A DNA stretch of 64,000 bases. Source: Pseudarthrobacter naphthalenicus. Its GTDB lineage: Bacteria; Actinomycetota; Actinomycetes; Actinomycetales; Micrococcaceae. This document shows, piece after piece, positions 25,390 through 36,374 of the stretch; within the stretch, counting starts at the first letter, position 1; each line of letters starts with the position of its first letter. The stretch lies in NCBI RefSeq assembly GCF_029076445.1, contig NZ_JARESG010000018.1, positions 17,421 to 81,420 of the forward strand, given 5' to 3'. The translations under genes were made by a program, and so were the position numbers. The notes below the pieces were generated by a model. The model made no database searches, was not told the DNA's origin, and was given only the letters and a program-made list of their open reading frames with translations.

Positions 25390-26763
25390 CTAAAGGGCCG
25401 GTTCGCGATTCAGCGCTGCGGCCGGTTCGCTTTCAGCCTCTCCCGCTGCCGCTGCAACCGAGTTGCGCACCAGCAAAGTGGCCAGGGCGGCGAGGACCAG
25501 CGGCACAGCCAGTGTCATGAAGTACCCGGAGGCGCCGAACCCGGCGAGGATGAGCCCGCCGAGGGCCGAGCCCACAATCGAGCCGAGCCGGCCGATCCCA
25601 ATGCCCCAGCCGGTGGCCGTGGCGCGCAGCTGCGTGGGGTAAGCGTTCGCGATCAGGTAGTTCAGGGCCAGCTGCTGGCCGCCGATGCCGAAGCCGGCCA
25701 AGCCGATCAGGATGAACACCAGGGCGAAGTTGGAACCGGCCAGCCCCAGGCCCAGCGCCACAAGGATGCCGGCACCGAACATGACCAGCAGCAGCTTCCG
25801 CGCGTTGACCTTCGGCAGGATGATGGACAGCGGGATTGCAAAGAGGATGAACGCGCCGTTGACGGTCACGGTACCCATGGCGGCCTGCGAAGCTGCCAGA
25901 CCCAGCGTTTTCAGGGCCGTGGGCATCCAGAGGAGCAGCAGGTACCAGGCGATCCAGTTCAACAGGTAAGTGGCAAACACGGCGATGGTGACCATCCGGT
26001 ACTTCGCGGAGAACAGTGCGGAGACGGAGCTCTTCTCTTCCTTCCTGTCCTCGGTGACCAGCTCAACGTCCGGGTCCACCGGCTTTCCGGAGACGGCTGC
26101 CATGATCTTGCGTGCCTCAGCCTGCGCAGCAGGCGTGCGCTTGGTGGCGAGGAACACCGGGGATTCGGGGAGCAGCTTGAGGCACACCAGGAGCAGCGCC
26201 AGCGGAAGCACGCCGCCCACCAGGAAGATGCCGCGCCAGCCCATGACCGGAAGCCAGGCCGCAGCCACCAGGCCGCCAAGCAGTGCACCGCCCGGAAGGC
26301 CAAGCAGCACCAGGGTCATAAATGTGCCGCGGCGGGCCTTCGGGCTGAATTCGGCCGTCAGGGCAAGGAGTGCCGGTGTTGCGCCGCCCATTCCCAGGCC
26401 GATCAGGAAGCGCAGGACGATGATCTGCTCCAGCGTCTGTGCGAAGCCGCCGGCCAGGGAGAAAACGCCGAACAGGACCAGGGCCAGCAGAATGGTCTTC
26501 TTGCGGCCGATCCTGTCGCCGAAGGTTCCCAACGTCATGGCCCCGGCGCACATGCCGATGGTGCTGGCCGTGATGACCCAAGTCATGTCGGTGGCCTGCA
26601 GGCCGAAGTCGTCGGCTATGGCCGGGCCAATGAAGGCGATGGATTGGGTATCGAACCCGTCCAGCAAGGCGATCACGAAGCACAGCGCCACGACGGACCA
26701 GCGCTTCACCCCCATGGGCGTGTTGTCGATAACGTCCTGGACATTATAGGCAGCTTTAGTCAA
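25390..26763 (-). CDS. benK: Aromatic acid:H+ symporter, AAHS family MFS (BenK/PcaK-like)
   Basis: A 457-residue, 12-helix transporter. The first helix has the AAHS signature ALLDGFDTQSIAFIGPAI, and the loop between helices 2 and 3 has GTFGDRIGRKKTILLAL. The start is TTG at 26763 with AAAGAGAG upstream. It is followed by the BenD-like gene, so benzoate or a hydroxybenzoate is the likely substrate. The central loop (about residues 205-245) is charged, as in the family. It is a probable two-gene operon with benD. Confidence 0.88.
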   Translation of the reverse strand: MTKAAYNVQDVIDNTPMGVKRWSVVALCFVIALLDGFDTQSIAFIGPAIADDFGLQATDMTWVITASTIGMCAGAMTLGTFGDRIGRKKTILLALVLFGVFSLAGGFAQTLEQIIVLRFLIGLGMGGATPALLALTAEFSPKARRGTFMTLVLLGLPGGALLGGLVAAAWLPVMGWRGIFLVGGVLPLALLLVCLKLLPESPVFLATKRTPAAQAEARKIMAAVSGKPVDPDVELVTEDRKEEKSSVSALFSAKYRMVTIAVFATYLLNWIAWYLLLLWMPTALKTLGLAASQAAMGTVTVNGAFILFAIPLSIILPKVNARKLLLVMFGAGILVALGLGLAGSNFALVFILIGLAGFGIGGQQLALNYLIANAYPTQLRATATGWGIGIGRLGSIVGSALGGLILAGFGASGYFMTLAVPLVLAALATLLVRNSVAAAAGEAESEPAAALNREPAL

Positions 26764-26770
26764 CGTTGAC
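26759..26770. promoter_or_regulatory. Palindrome over the benK start codon
   Basis: GTCAACGTTGAC, a perfect 12-bp palindrome that includes the TTG start of the transporter gene. It may be an operator, or may arise by chance. Confidence 0.35.
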
Positions 26771-27046
26771 TCTCTTTCACATGTTTCTGGGCATGGGAGC
26801 CCATCCGGGCTTGGGTAGCCGAGGAGTTGAGGTTGGCGGACAACTGCAACAGGCGTCGGTTGTGCCTGGCATCACGTCCGCGACATCGGCAACCTTAGGG
26901 TAAAAATTGAGCAATCAAAAATACTGATTCATGTTCTATTGAGAGCTATTACCTATGAATTCTGTGGACTTGCGGGAATGCTCCGTTTGGCGGCCCGGCG
27001 TGGCAGCAACAGACGCGGTGGCCGGCCGGTTACATATGCTGAAGCC

Positions 27047-27544
27047 ATGCAGCTTGAACAGTTCAATTCGAGTGGCCGCGCGGAGGCTGCCGATTTCCTC
27101 CGCCCTTGCCTGGACATCCCGCGCTGGATCGACGAGCTGGTCGCAGGACGGCCGTATTCCAGTCCCGACGAGCTTCTGGCAACGGCCGGGTCCGCCGCGA
27201 ATCCGTTCACGCGCGCGGAAATCGACGGGGCTCTCGCCCATCACCCGCGGATCGGTGAGCGGGCGCAGGGCGACAGCGCGGGAGCGCGGCTGGCCAGGGC
27301 GGAGCAGGCGGCGCTGGGGGCGGCCGATGAAGCCGTCGCCGAGGAGTTGGCGGAGGGCAACCGGCTCTACGAGGAGAAATTCGGGCAGGTCTTCCTGATC
27401 CGCGCCGCCGGCCGCAGCCGCGCGGAGATCCTCACCGCCCTCAACATCAGGCTCACCCACACGGCAGAACAGGAACAATCCATCATTGGGCAGCAGCTGC
27501 GGGAAATCGCAGTGCTCCGGCTCGAAGGACTGATCAGCATATGA
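27047..27544 (+). CDS. uraD: OHCU decarboxylase
   Basis: A 165-residue enzyme that converts 2-oxo-4-hydroxy-4-carboxy-5-ureidoimidazoline to (S)-allantoin. Landmarks are FLRPCLDIPRWIDELVAGRPY, the HHPRIGE motif with the catalytic His, the EEKFGQVFLIRAAGRS segment and the closing helix REIAVLRLEGLI. The ATG at 27047 is chosen by homology; the ribosome binding site is weak. Its stop overlaps the uraH start (ATGA), so the two are coupled. It forms the second post-urate step with uraH. Confidence 0.93.
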   Translation: MQLEQFNSSGRAEAADFLRPCLDIPRWIDELVAGRPYSSPDELLATAGSAANPFTRAEIDGALAHHPRIGERAQGDSAGARLARAEQAALGAADEAVAEELAEGNRLYEEKFGQVFLIRAAGRSRAEILTALNIRLTHTAEQEQSIIGQQLREIAVLRLEGLISI

Positions 27545-27879
27545 GCACTTCCCACGTCACCACGCACGTCCTTGACACCGGTTCCGGCCGGCCGGCAAAG
27601 GACGTCCCGGCATCCCTGCACAGGCTTGAGGACGCAGGCTGGACCAGGATTGCCGAGGGCATGACGGATTCGGACGGACGCGTCAAAGAACTGGGGCCGG
27701 CGCGCCTGCCGTCGGGGACCTACCGTCTGACCTTCGACACCGGAACGTACTTCGCCGCCAGCGGCACCGAAGCGTTCTACCCCGAGGTGACGCTCACCTT
27801 CAGCGTGGGTTCCGAGGAGCACTACCACGTGCCGCTTCTGCTCAGCCCGTTCGCGTATTCCACCTACCGCGGCAGCTGA
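27541..27879 (+). CDS. uraH: 5-hydroxyisourate hydrolase (transthyretin-like)
   Basis: A 112-residue transthyretin-related protein. The N-terminal VTTHVLDTGSGRPA carries the catalytic His, and the C-terminus ends in the family signature YRGS (SPFAYSTYRGS). It hydrolyses 5-hydroxyisourate, the product of uricase, to OHCU for UraD. Length matches the family. The downstream aldo/keto reductase converges. Confidence 0.96.
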   Translation: MSTSHVTTHVLDTGSGRPAKDVPASLHRLEDAGWTRIAEGMTDSDGRVKELGPARLPSGTYRLTFDTGTYFAASGTEAFYPEVTLTFSVGSEEHYHVPLLLSPFAYSTYRGS

Positions 27880-27894
27880 GCTGCCTATTGCCCG

Positions 27895-28875
27895 CTACCA
27901 GCGCGGGTGGATGGCTTCGCGGAAGTAGTGGTCGTAGATCCAGCGGACGCCGGCGTCGAACTCTTCCGTAATATCCACGGCAGCCGCTGCCGCGTTCGCC
28001 CTCGCCTGGTCTGCGTTCCGGGCGCCGGGAATCACCGTTGTGACGCCGTCCTGCGCAGTTATCCAGGCGATGGCCGCCTGGGCGGAGGTGGCGCCGGCAG
28101 GGATCAGCTGTTCAAACTCGGCCACGGCTTTGAGGCCCAATTCGAAGTCGACCCCCGCGAACGTCTCCCCGACGTCGAAGGCAGCACCGTTGCGGTTGTA
28201 GTTCCGGTGGTCGTTCTCCGCGAAGGTCGTTTCCTTCGTGTACTTGCCCGAGAGCAACCCGGATGCGAGCGGCACCCGTGCGATGAGGCCAACGTTTGCG
28301 GCCTTCGCGGCGGGGAGAACCTCATCCAGGGGCTTGAGCCGGAACGCGTTCAGGATGATCTGGACGGAGGCGGTCCCCCCGTGGCGGATTGCTTCCAGCG
28401 CCTCATCCGTGCGCTCCACGCTGACGCCGTAGTTGCGGATGGCACCCTCGGACACCAAGGTGTCCAACGCGTCATAAACTTCGGCGCTGCTATAAACCGG
28501 CGTGGGCGGGCAGTGCAGCTGGACCAGGTCCAGGGTGTCGGTGCCCAGGTTCCGGCGCGACCGGTCCACCCACTGCCGGAAGTTGGCCAGGGTGTAATTC
28601 TCCGGCTGCTGGTCCACGCGGCGGCCCATCTTGGTGGCCACGGTGATCTCCAGGCCCAGATTGTCCGCGAGGAACTTCCCGATGGCCTGCTCGCTCCTGC
28701 CGTCCCCATAGACATCAGCTGTGTCAAAGAAGGTGACCCCGGATTCCACGGACGCTGCCAGAATGGCTTGGGCCTCCGCCTGGTCAACGTTGCCCCAATC
28801 GGCGCCGAGCTGCCAGGTGCCGAGTCCCACGACGGAGACGTTACGTCCGGTCTTGCCTAAAATCCGCTGTTCCAT
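27895..28875 (-). CDS. Aldo/keto reductase
   Basis: A 326-residue NADPH-dependent (beta/alpha)8 reductase. The catalytic tetrad is visible: Asp51 and Tyr56 in FFDTADVYG, Lys in VATKMG and His in LVQLHCPP. The NADP-binding segment near VIPGARNADQARANAAA is present. The ATG at 28875 starts MEQRILGKTGRNVSVVG, the usual family beginning. It is inserted between the two purine operons on the opposite strand; a link to purine catabolism is not evident. Confidence 0.93.
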   Translation of the reverse strand: MEQRILGKTGRNVSVVGLGTWQLGADWGNVDQAEAQAILAASVESGVTFFDTADVYGDGRSEQAIGKFLADNLGLEITVATKMGRRVDQQPENYTLANFRQWVDRSRRNLGTDTLDLVQLHCPPTPVYSSAEVYDALDTLVSEGAIRNYGVSVERTDEALEAIRHGGTASVQIILNAFRLKPLDEVLPAAKAANVGLIARVPLASGLLSGKYTKETTFAENDHRNYNRNGAAFDVGETFAGVDFELGLKAVAEFEQLIPAGATSAQAAIAWITAQDGVTTVIPGARNADQARANAAAAAVDITEEFDAGVRWIYDHYFREAIHPRW

Positions 28876-28951
28876 CCCTCGACTATAGGGCCCGGGACAC
28901 GCGGGACGGCGAAGCTCTGGCTTTCCGTTGTGCACGCGGCAAGGATGGAGC

Positions 28952-30462
28952 ATGGACGGAATTAGGGTAGTCGTCAACGGGCAGCCCCGCGACTGCAGCA
29001 GCGCCAGCCCGCACACCTCGCTTCTTGACTGGCTGCGTGCAGAAGGCCTGACCGGTGCCAAGGAAGGCTGTGCCGAGGGTGAATGCGGGGCCTGTGCAGT
29101 CCTGGTGGCGCGGCCGGACGGCCCCGATCACAGCCGGTGGACTTCGCTGAATTCGTGCCTGCCGGCCGCCCTCGCTTTCGACGGCCAGGAAATCATCACC
29201 GCGGAAGGCCTGGGCACCGTGTCCGTCCCGGGCGCTGCCCGGGAAGACCTTCATCCTGTGCAGCAGGAAATGGCGGACCGGGGCGGGTCGCAATGCGGAT
29301 ACTGCACTCCGGGCTTCATCTGCTCGATGGCGGCCGAGTACTACCGGCCGGACCGGAACCCGGCACGGGAGGGTGCGCAGGCGCATTCGCAGCAGGAAAC
29401 AGGAACCGAAGCCGTAGGCGAAGAGCATGCCACCGACCATGAATGCGGGCCCAACGGCTTTGACCTGCACGCCCTGAGCGGGAATCTCTGCCGGTGCACC
29501 GGCTACCGGCCCATTCGGGACGCCGCCTATGCACTCGGAACCCCGCCGGGAACAGATCCACTGCTCGAAAGGCAGAACCGACAGGCCCCGGCGGCCAAAC
29601 ACACCCGAGCGGACGACGGCGCAGGGTTCCTTCGTCCGGGAACGCTGGCCGAAGCCCTCCGGCTCCTTCAGGAGAACCCGGAGGCCAGGCTGGTCGCAGG
29701 CGCCACGGACCTTGGTGTCGAGGTGAACCTCCGGCATTCCCGGCCGCCGCTGGTCCTCGCCATCGACCGCCTCGAGGAGTTACGGACGTTAAAGTTCGAC
29801 GCCGGACACGTCGAGATCGGTGCGGCCCTGACCTTGTCGGAGGCCGAACGCGGCCTTCGCGGCAGGGTGCCGCTTCTTGGCCAGCTGTTTCCACAGTTCG
29901 CTTCGCGCCTGATCCGCAACGCGGCCACCTTCGGCGGGAACCTCTCCACGGGGTCGCCCATCGGCGACTCCGCTCCGGTGCTCCTCGCCCTGGACGCGCG
30001 GGTGGTCCTGGCCTCTACCGGCGGCGAACGCGAGGTTCCGCTCTCGGAGTACTACACCGGGTACCGGCAGAGTGTCAGGAAGCCCGGCGAACTGCTCAGC
30101 GCAGTGCGGATTCCGCTGCCGCTGGCCGAAAACGCGGCGTTCTATAAGATCGCCAAGCGGCGCTTCGATGACATCTCCAGCGTGTCTGCGGCGATCGCGC
30201 TGCAGGTCACGGACGGCACCGTGGCTTCGGCCCGGATCGGCCTGGGCGGAGTTGCCGCCACACCCATTCGTGCCACCGCAACCGAAGAGGCCTTGGTGGG
30301 CCGGCCGTGGACCGCGGACACGGCGGCCGCGGCAGGTCCCGTGATGGCGGGCGAGGGCACACCGATCGACGATATGCGGGCCAGTGCGCTCTACCGTTCG
30401 GCGATGCTGCGGCAGGCGCTGCTGAAGTTCCATGCCGAACATGCTCCCGTGGAGGTGGCGTG

Positions 30463-30463
<1 letters not shown>
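28952..30463 (+). CDS. xdhA: Xanthine dehydrogenase small subunit (2Fe-2S, FAD)
   Basis: A 503-residue subunit. The N-terminal plant-type 2Fe-2S domain has CAEGECGACAVLV. The second 2Fe-2S domain has CGYCTPGF and CRCTGYRP. The FAD domain follows (RNAATFGGNLSTGSPIGDS, near residues 325-345). The loop between the two motifs of the second cluster is about 30 residues longer than usual and Glu/His-rich. The ATG at 28952 follows AAGGA. Stop and next start overlap. With XdhB it oxidises hypoxanthine and xanthine to urate. Confidence 0.95.
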
Positions 30464-32931
<2,468 letters not shown>

Positions 32932-32932
32932 C

Positions 32933-33781
32933 ATGGACTGGCTGGACGCCCTGCAGCACTTGAGGTCCGCGGGTTTGCCCGGGGTCCTGGCCACCGTGTC
33001 CGAGGTGCGCGGCCATGCGCCGCGGGAGGCCGGCGCCAAAATGGTGGTGGGGGCAGAGTCCATCTGGGGCAGCATCGGCGGCGGGAACCTCGAGGCCACC
33101 GTGGTGGACCGGGCCAGGGACATGATGGCCCGGGGCCTCACATCGCCGGAGACCACCGAGTTCGCGCTCAACGAGCACGCAGCCACAGAGCACGGCAGGC
33201 AGTGCTGCGGGGGAAAGGTGCGGGTGCTGCTCGAACCCTTCCTGTCGCTGCCCACGGTGGCGATCTTCGGCGTCGGGCACGTTGGCTACGAACTGGGCCG
33301 CATCCTCTCCCGGATCCCCATGACCCTGTACCTGGTGGACAGCCGCGGGGAACAGCTTGCTGCGGCCCGGCTTGCTGATGTGACCTCGGCTGTGGCCGAC
33401 GTCCGTGCCGTGCACACCCCGGTTCCCGACTCCTTCATTGGCGACCTTCCGGCGGGCGCGCACGTGTTCATCATGAGCCACGACCATGCCGAGGACTTCC
33501 TGCTCTGCCATGCGGCCCTGCGACGGCCGGACCTGGGAAGGGTGGGGCTGATCGGCTCGCGGGCCAAGTGGATCCGGTTCCGGCAAAAGCTGGCCGCGGA
33601 AGGATTCACTGACGCGGAGATGGACCGGATCCAGTGCCCGATCGGGCTTCCGGAGGTCAGCGGGAAAGCGCCGGCGGTCATCGCCGTGAGCGCCGCAGCG
33701 GACCTGCTCCGCGCCCCGGTGACCGCCGTTCCGCGGGTCAGCCCATCAGCCAGCCAGTCAACGCCGGGAACCAACTCATGA
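32933..33781 (+). CDS. xdhC: XdhC family molybdenum-cofactor chaperone
   Basis: A 282-residue protein needed to insert sulfurated Mo-cofactor into XdhB-type enzymes. The N-terminal CoxI/XdhC domain shows VRGHAPREAGAKMVV and IGGGNLEA, then CCGGKVRVLLEPF. The C-terminal Rossmann-like domain shows FGVGHVGYELGRIL and GLIGSRAKWIRFRQKL. The ATG at 32933 lies one base after the xdhB stop. Uricase follows 16 bases later in the same operon. Confidence 0.94.
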   Translation: MDWLDALQHLRSAGLPGVLATVSEVRGHAPREAGAKMVVGAESIWGSIGGGNLEATVVDRARDMMARGLTSPETTEFALNEHAATEHGRQCCGGKVRVLLEPFLSLPTVAIFGVGHVGYELGRILSRIPMTLYLVDSRGEQLAAARLADVTSAVADVRAVHTPVPDSFIGDLPAGAHVFIMSHDHAEDFLLCHAALRRPDLGRVGLIGSRAKWIRFRQKLAAEGFTDAEMDRIQCPIGLPEVSGKAPAVIAVSAAADLLRAPVTAVPRVSPSASQSTPGTNS

Positions 33782-33797
33782 AGTGGGGAATCTGAAT

Positions 33798-34706
33798 ATG
33801 AGCAGCAATATCGTCCTCGGCCAGAACCAGTATGGGAAAGCCGAAGTCCGGGTTGTTAAGATCACCCGCGACACCCGCCGCCACGAGATCGAGGACCTGA
33901 ACGTCACCTCGCAGCTCCGCGGTGACTTCGAAGCCGCGCACCTTGAAGGCGATAACACCCACGTGGTGGCCACGGACACCCAAAAGAACACCATCTATGC
34001 CTTCGCCCGTGACGGCATCGGCTCCCCGGAGGCCTTCCTGCTCCGCCTGGGCGAGCATTTCACGTCCAGCTTCGACTGGGTGACGGGCGGCCGCTGGGAA
34101 GCGGAATCCTACGGCTGGGACCGCATCCAGGCCCACGGCTCCGGGCACCACCACTCCTTTGTGCGCACCGGCCAGGAGGTCCGCACGGCCGTCCTGGTCC
34201 GCGACGGCGCTGCCGCCCACCTGATCTCCGGGCTCACGGACCTCACCGTCCTGAAATCCACCCAGTCCGGCTTTGTGGGCTTCGACCGGGACAAATACAC
34301 CACGCTCCCGGAAACCACGGACCGTATCCTGGCCACCGACGTTTCCGCGCGCTGGCGCTTCAAGACCGGCACCGACTTCACCGCCGTGGACTTCAACAAG
34401 AGCTACGCGGACATCAAAGCCCTCCTGCTCGAGGCCTTCACGGAGAAATACTCGCACGCCCTGCAGCAGACCCTGTTCGACATGGGCGCCAAGGTCCTCG
34501 AAGCCCACCCGGAGATCGACGAGATCCGGTTCTCGATGCCCAACAAGCACCATTTCCTGGTGGACCTTTCGCCGTTCGGCCTCGATAACCCCAATGAGGT
34601 CTTCTTCGCGGCGGACCGGCCCTACGGCCTGATCGAGGCCACCGTCCAGCGCGACGATACCGTGCCTGCCGACCTTGCGTGGGCCGGCATCACCGGTTTC
34701 TGCTAG
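33798..34706 (+). CDS. pucL: Urate oxidase (uricase)
   Basis: A 302-residue cofactor-free oxidase of the T-fold family that turns urate into 5-hydroxyisourate. Typical segments are NQYGKAEVRVVKI, the threonine region DNTHVVATDTQKNTIYAFA, QVRTAVL-like strands, LKSTQSGFVGF and the C-terminal PNKHHFLVDL. The ATG at 33798 with GGGGA upstream is preferred over a GTG five codons earlier. It lies between xdhC and malate synthase. Confidence 0.96.
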   Translation: MSSNIVLGQNQYGKAEVRVVKITRDTRRHEIEDLNVTSQLRGDFEAAHLEGDNTHVVATDTQKNTIYAFARDGIGSPEAFLLRLGEHFTSSFDWVTGGRWEAESYGWDRIQAHGSGHHHSFVRTGQEVRTAVLVRDGAAAHLISGLTDLTVLKSTQSGFVGFDRDKYTTLPETTDRILATDVSARWRFKTGTDFTAVDFNKSYADIKALLLEAFTEKYSHALQQTLFDMGAKVLEAHPEIDEIRFSMPNKHHFLVDLSPFGLDNPNEVFFAADRPYGLIEATVQRDDTVPADLAWAGITGFC

Positions 34707-34757
34707 ATTCCAGCCAACCTGACTTCACAGCCTGACCAGCCACGAAAGGACCAGCAA

Positions 34758-36371
34758 ATGGCCATCACCCTCACAGACCCGCAGCCGATTGACCGTTCAG
34801 AGGAAATCCTTACCCCGGAGGCGCTGGCGTTCATCGACGAACTCCACCAGCGCTTCGCCGGCACCCGGAATGAGCTGCTTGCCGCCCGCCGGACCAAGCG
34901 GCAGCGGGTGGCAGAGACCGGGAAGCTGGATTTCCTGCCGGAAACCCGGGACGTGCGCGACGGCGACTGGAAAGTAGCGCAGGCACCCGCAGCGTTGCAG
35001 GACCGCCGGGTGGAAATGACCGGCCCCGCGTCACCTGCCAAGATGGCCATCAACGCCCTGAACTCCGGCGCCAAGGTGTGGCTCGCCGACATGGAGGACG
35101 CCAGCACACCCACCTGGGGCAACGTCATTGACGCCGTCCTGAACCTCCGCGACGCCGCACGCGGCACCCTCAGCTACACCGCGCCCGAGGGCAAGGAATA
35201 CACCCTCCGCACCGACGCCCCGCTCGCCGTGGTGGTGATGCGCCCGCGCGGCTGGCACCTGCCGGAGAAACACGTCCTGCTCGACGGCGAACCCGCCGTG
35301 GGTGCGCTGGTGGACTTCGGCCTGCACTTCTTCCACGTGGCGAAACAGCTGATCGAAAACGGGCAGGGCCCGTACTATTACCTACCCAAAATGGAGAGCC
35401 ACCTCGAAGCCCGGCTCTGGAACGAGGTCTTCGTCTTCGCCCAGGACCACCTCGGCATCCCGCAGGGCACCATCCGGGCCACCGTCCTGATCGAAACCAT
35501 CCCGGCCGCCTTCGAAATGGACGAGATCCTCTACGAACTCCGCGACCACGCCGCCGGCCTGAACGCCGGCCGCTGGGACTACCTGTTCAGCATCATCAAG
35601 TACTTCCGCGACGCCGGCGAACAGTTCGTCCTCCCGGACCGCGCCTCCGTAGCCATGACCGCCCCGTTCATGCGCGCCTACACCGAACTGCTGGTCAAGA
35701 CCTGCCACCGCCGCGGCGCCTTCGCGATGGGCGGCATGGCCGCCTTCATCCCCAACCGCAAGGAGCCCGAGGTCACGGCCGCCGCGTTCGAGAAGGTCCG
35801 CGCGGACAAGACCCGTGAGGCCATCGACGGTTTTGACGGCTCCTGGGTGGCGCACCCGGACCTCGTGTCCACCTGCCAGGAAGTGTTCGACTCCGTGCTG
35901 GGCGACCCGGAAAAGGGCGGCCGCCCCAACCAGCTGGACAGGCAGCGGCCAGACGTTTCCGTGACGGCCGATCAGCTGCTGGACATCGCTTCAGCAGGCG
36001 GCCAGGTCACCGAGGCGGGCCTCCGCCTGAACCTGTATGTCGCCGTCGCCTACACCGCGGTATGGCTGTCCGGCAACGGCGCCGTGGCCATCCACAACCT
36101 GATGGAAGACGCCGCCACCGCGGAGATTTCCCGCTCACAGGTCTGGCAGCAGATCCGCAACAAGTCCGTCCTGGCCGACACCGGAAACACCGTCACCCGC
36201 GAACTGGTGGAGCAGATTCTGGGTGAGGAAACGGAACGGCTGCGGGGGGAGGTCGGCGAGGACGCGTTCACGGGTTACTACGAGCCCGCCAGCCACCTGA
36301 TCAGAAGCATTTGCCTGTCCGAGGAGTACACCGATTTCCTTACCGAGCCCGCCTACGAGCTGGTGGATTAG
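34758..36371 (+). CDS. aceB: Malate synthase A
   Basis: A 537-residue enzyme that condenses glyoxylate with acetyl-CoA to malate. The catalytic and binding segments are visible: LADMEDASTPTW, RPRGWHLPEKH, LIETIPAAFEMDEIL, GRWDYLFSIIKYF, and the C-terminal lid region GYYEPASHLIRS. It is in an operon with the purine genes, where glyoxylate arises from ureidoglycolate, rather than beside isocitrate lyase. A good AAAGGA precedes the ATG. Confidence 0.97.
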   Translation: MAITLTDPQPIDRSEEILTPEALAFIDELHQRFAGTRNELLAARRTKRQRVAETGKLDFLPETRDVRDGDWKVAQAPAALQDRRVEMTGPASPAKMAINALNSGAKVWLADMEDASTPTWGNVIDAVLNLRDAARGTLSYTAPEGKEYTLRTDAPLAVVVMRPRGWHLPEKHVLLDGEPAVGALVDFGLHFFHVAKQLIENGQGPYYYLPKMESHLEARLWNEVFVFAQDHLGIPQGTIRATVLIETIPAAFEMDEILYELRDHAAGLNAGRWDYLFSIIKYFRDAGEQFVLPDRASVAMTAPFMRAYTELLVKTCHRRGAFAMGGMAAFIPNRKEPEVTAAAFEKVRADKTREAIDGFDGSWVAHPDLVSTCQEVFDSVLGDPEKGGRPNQLDRQRPDVSVTADQLLDIASAGGQVTEAGLRLNLYVAVAYTAVWLSGNGAVAIHNLMEDAATAEISRSQVWQQIRNKSVLADTGNTVTRELVEQILGEETERLRGEVGEDAFTGYYEPASHLIRSICLSEEYTDFLTEPAYELVD

Positions 36372-36374
36372 GGT

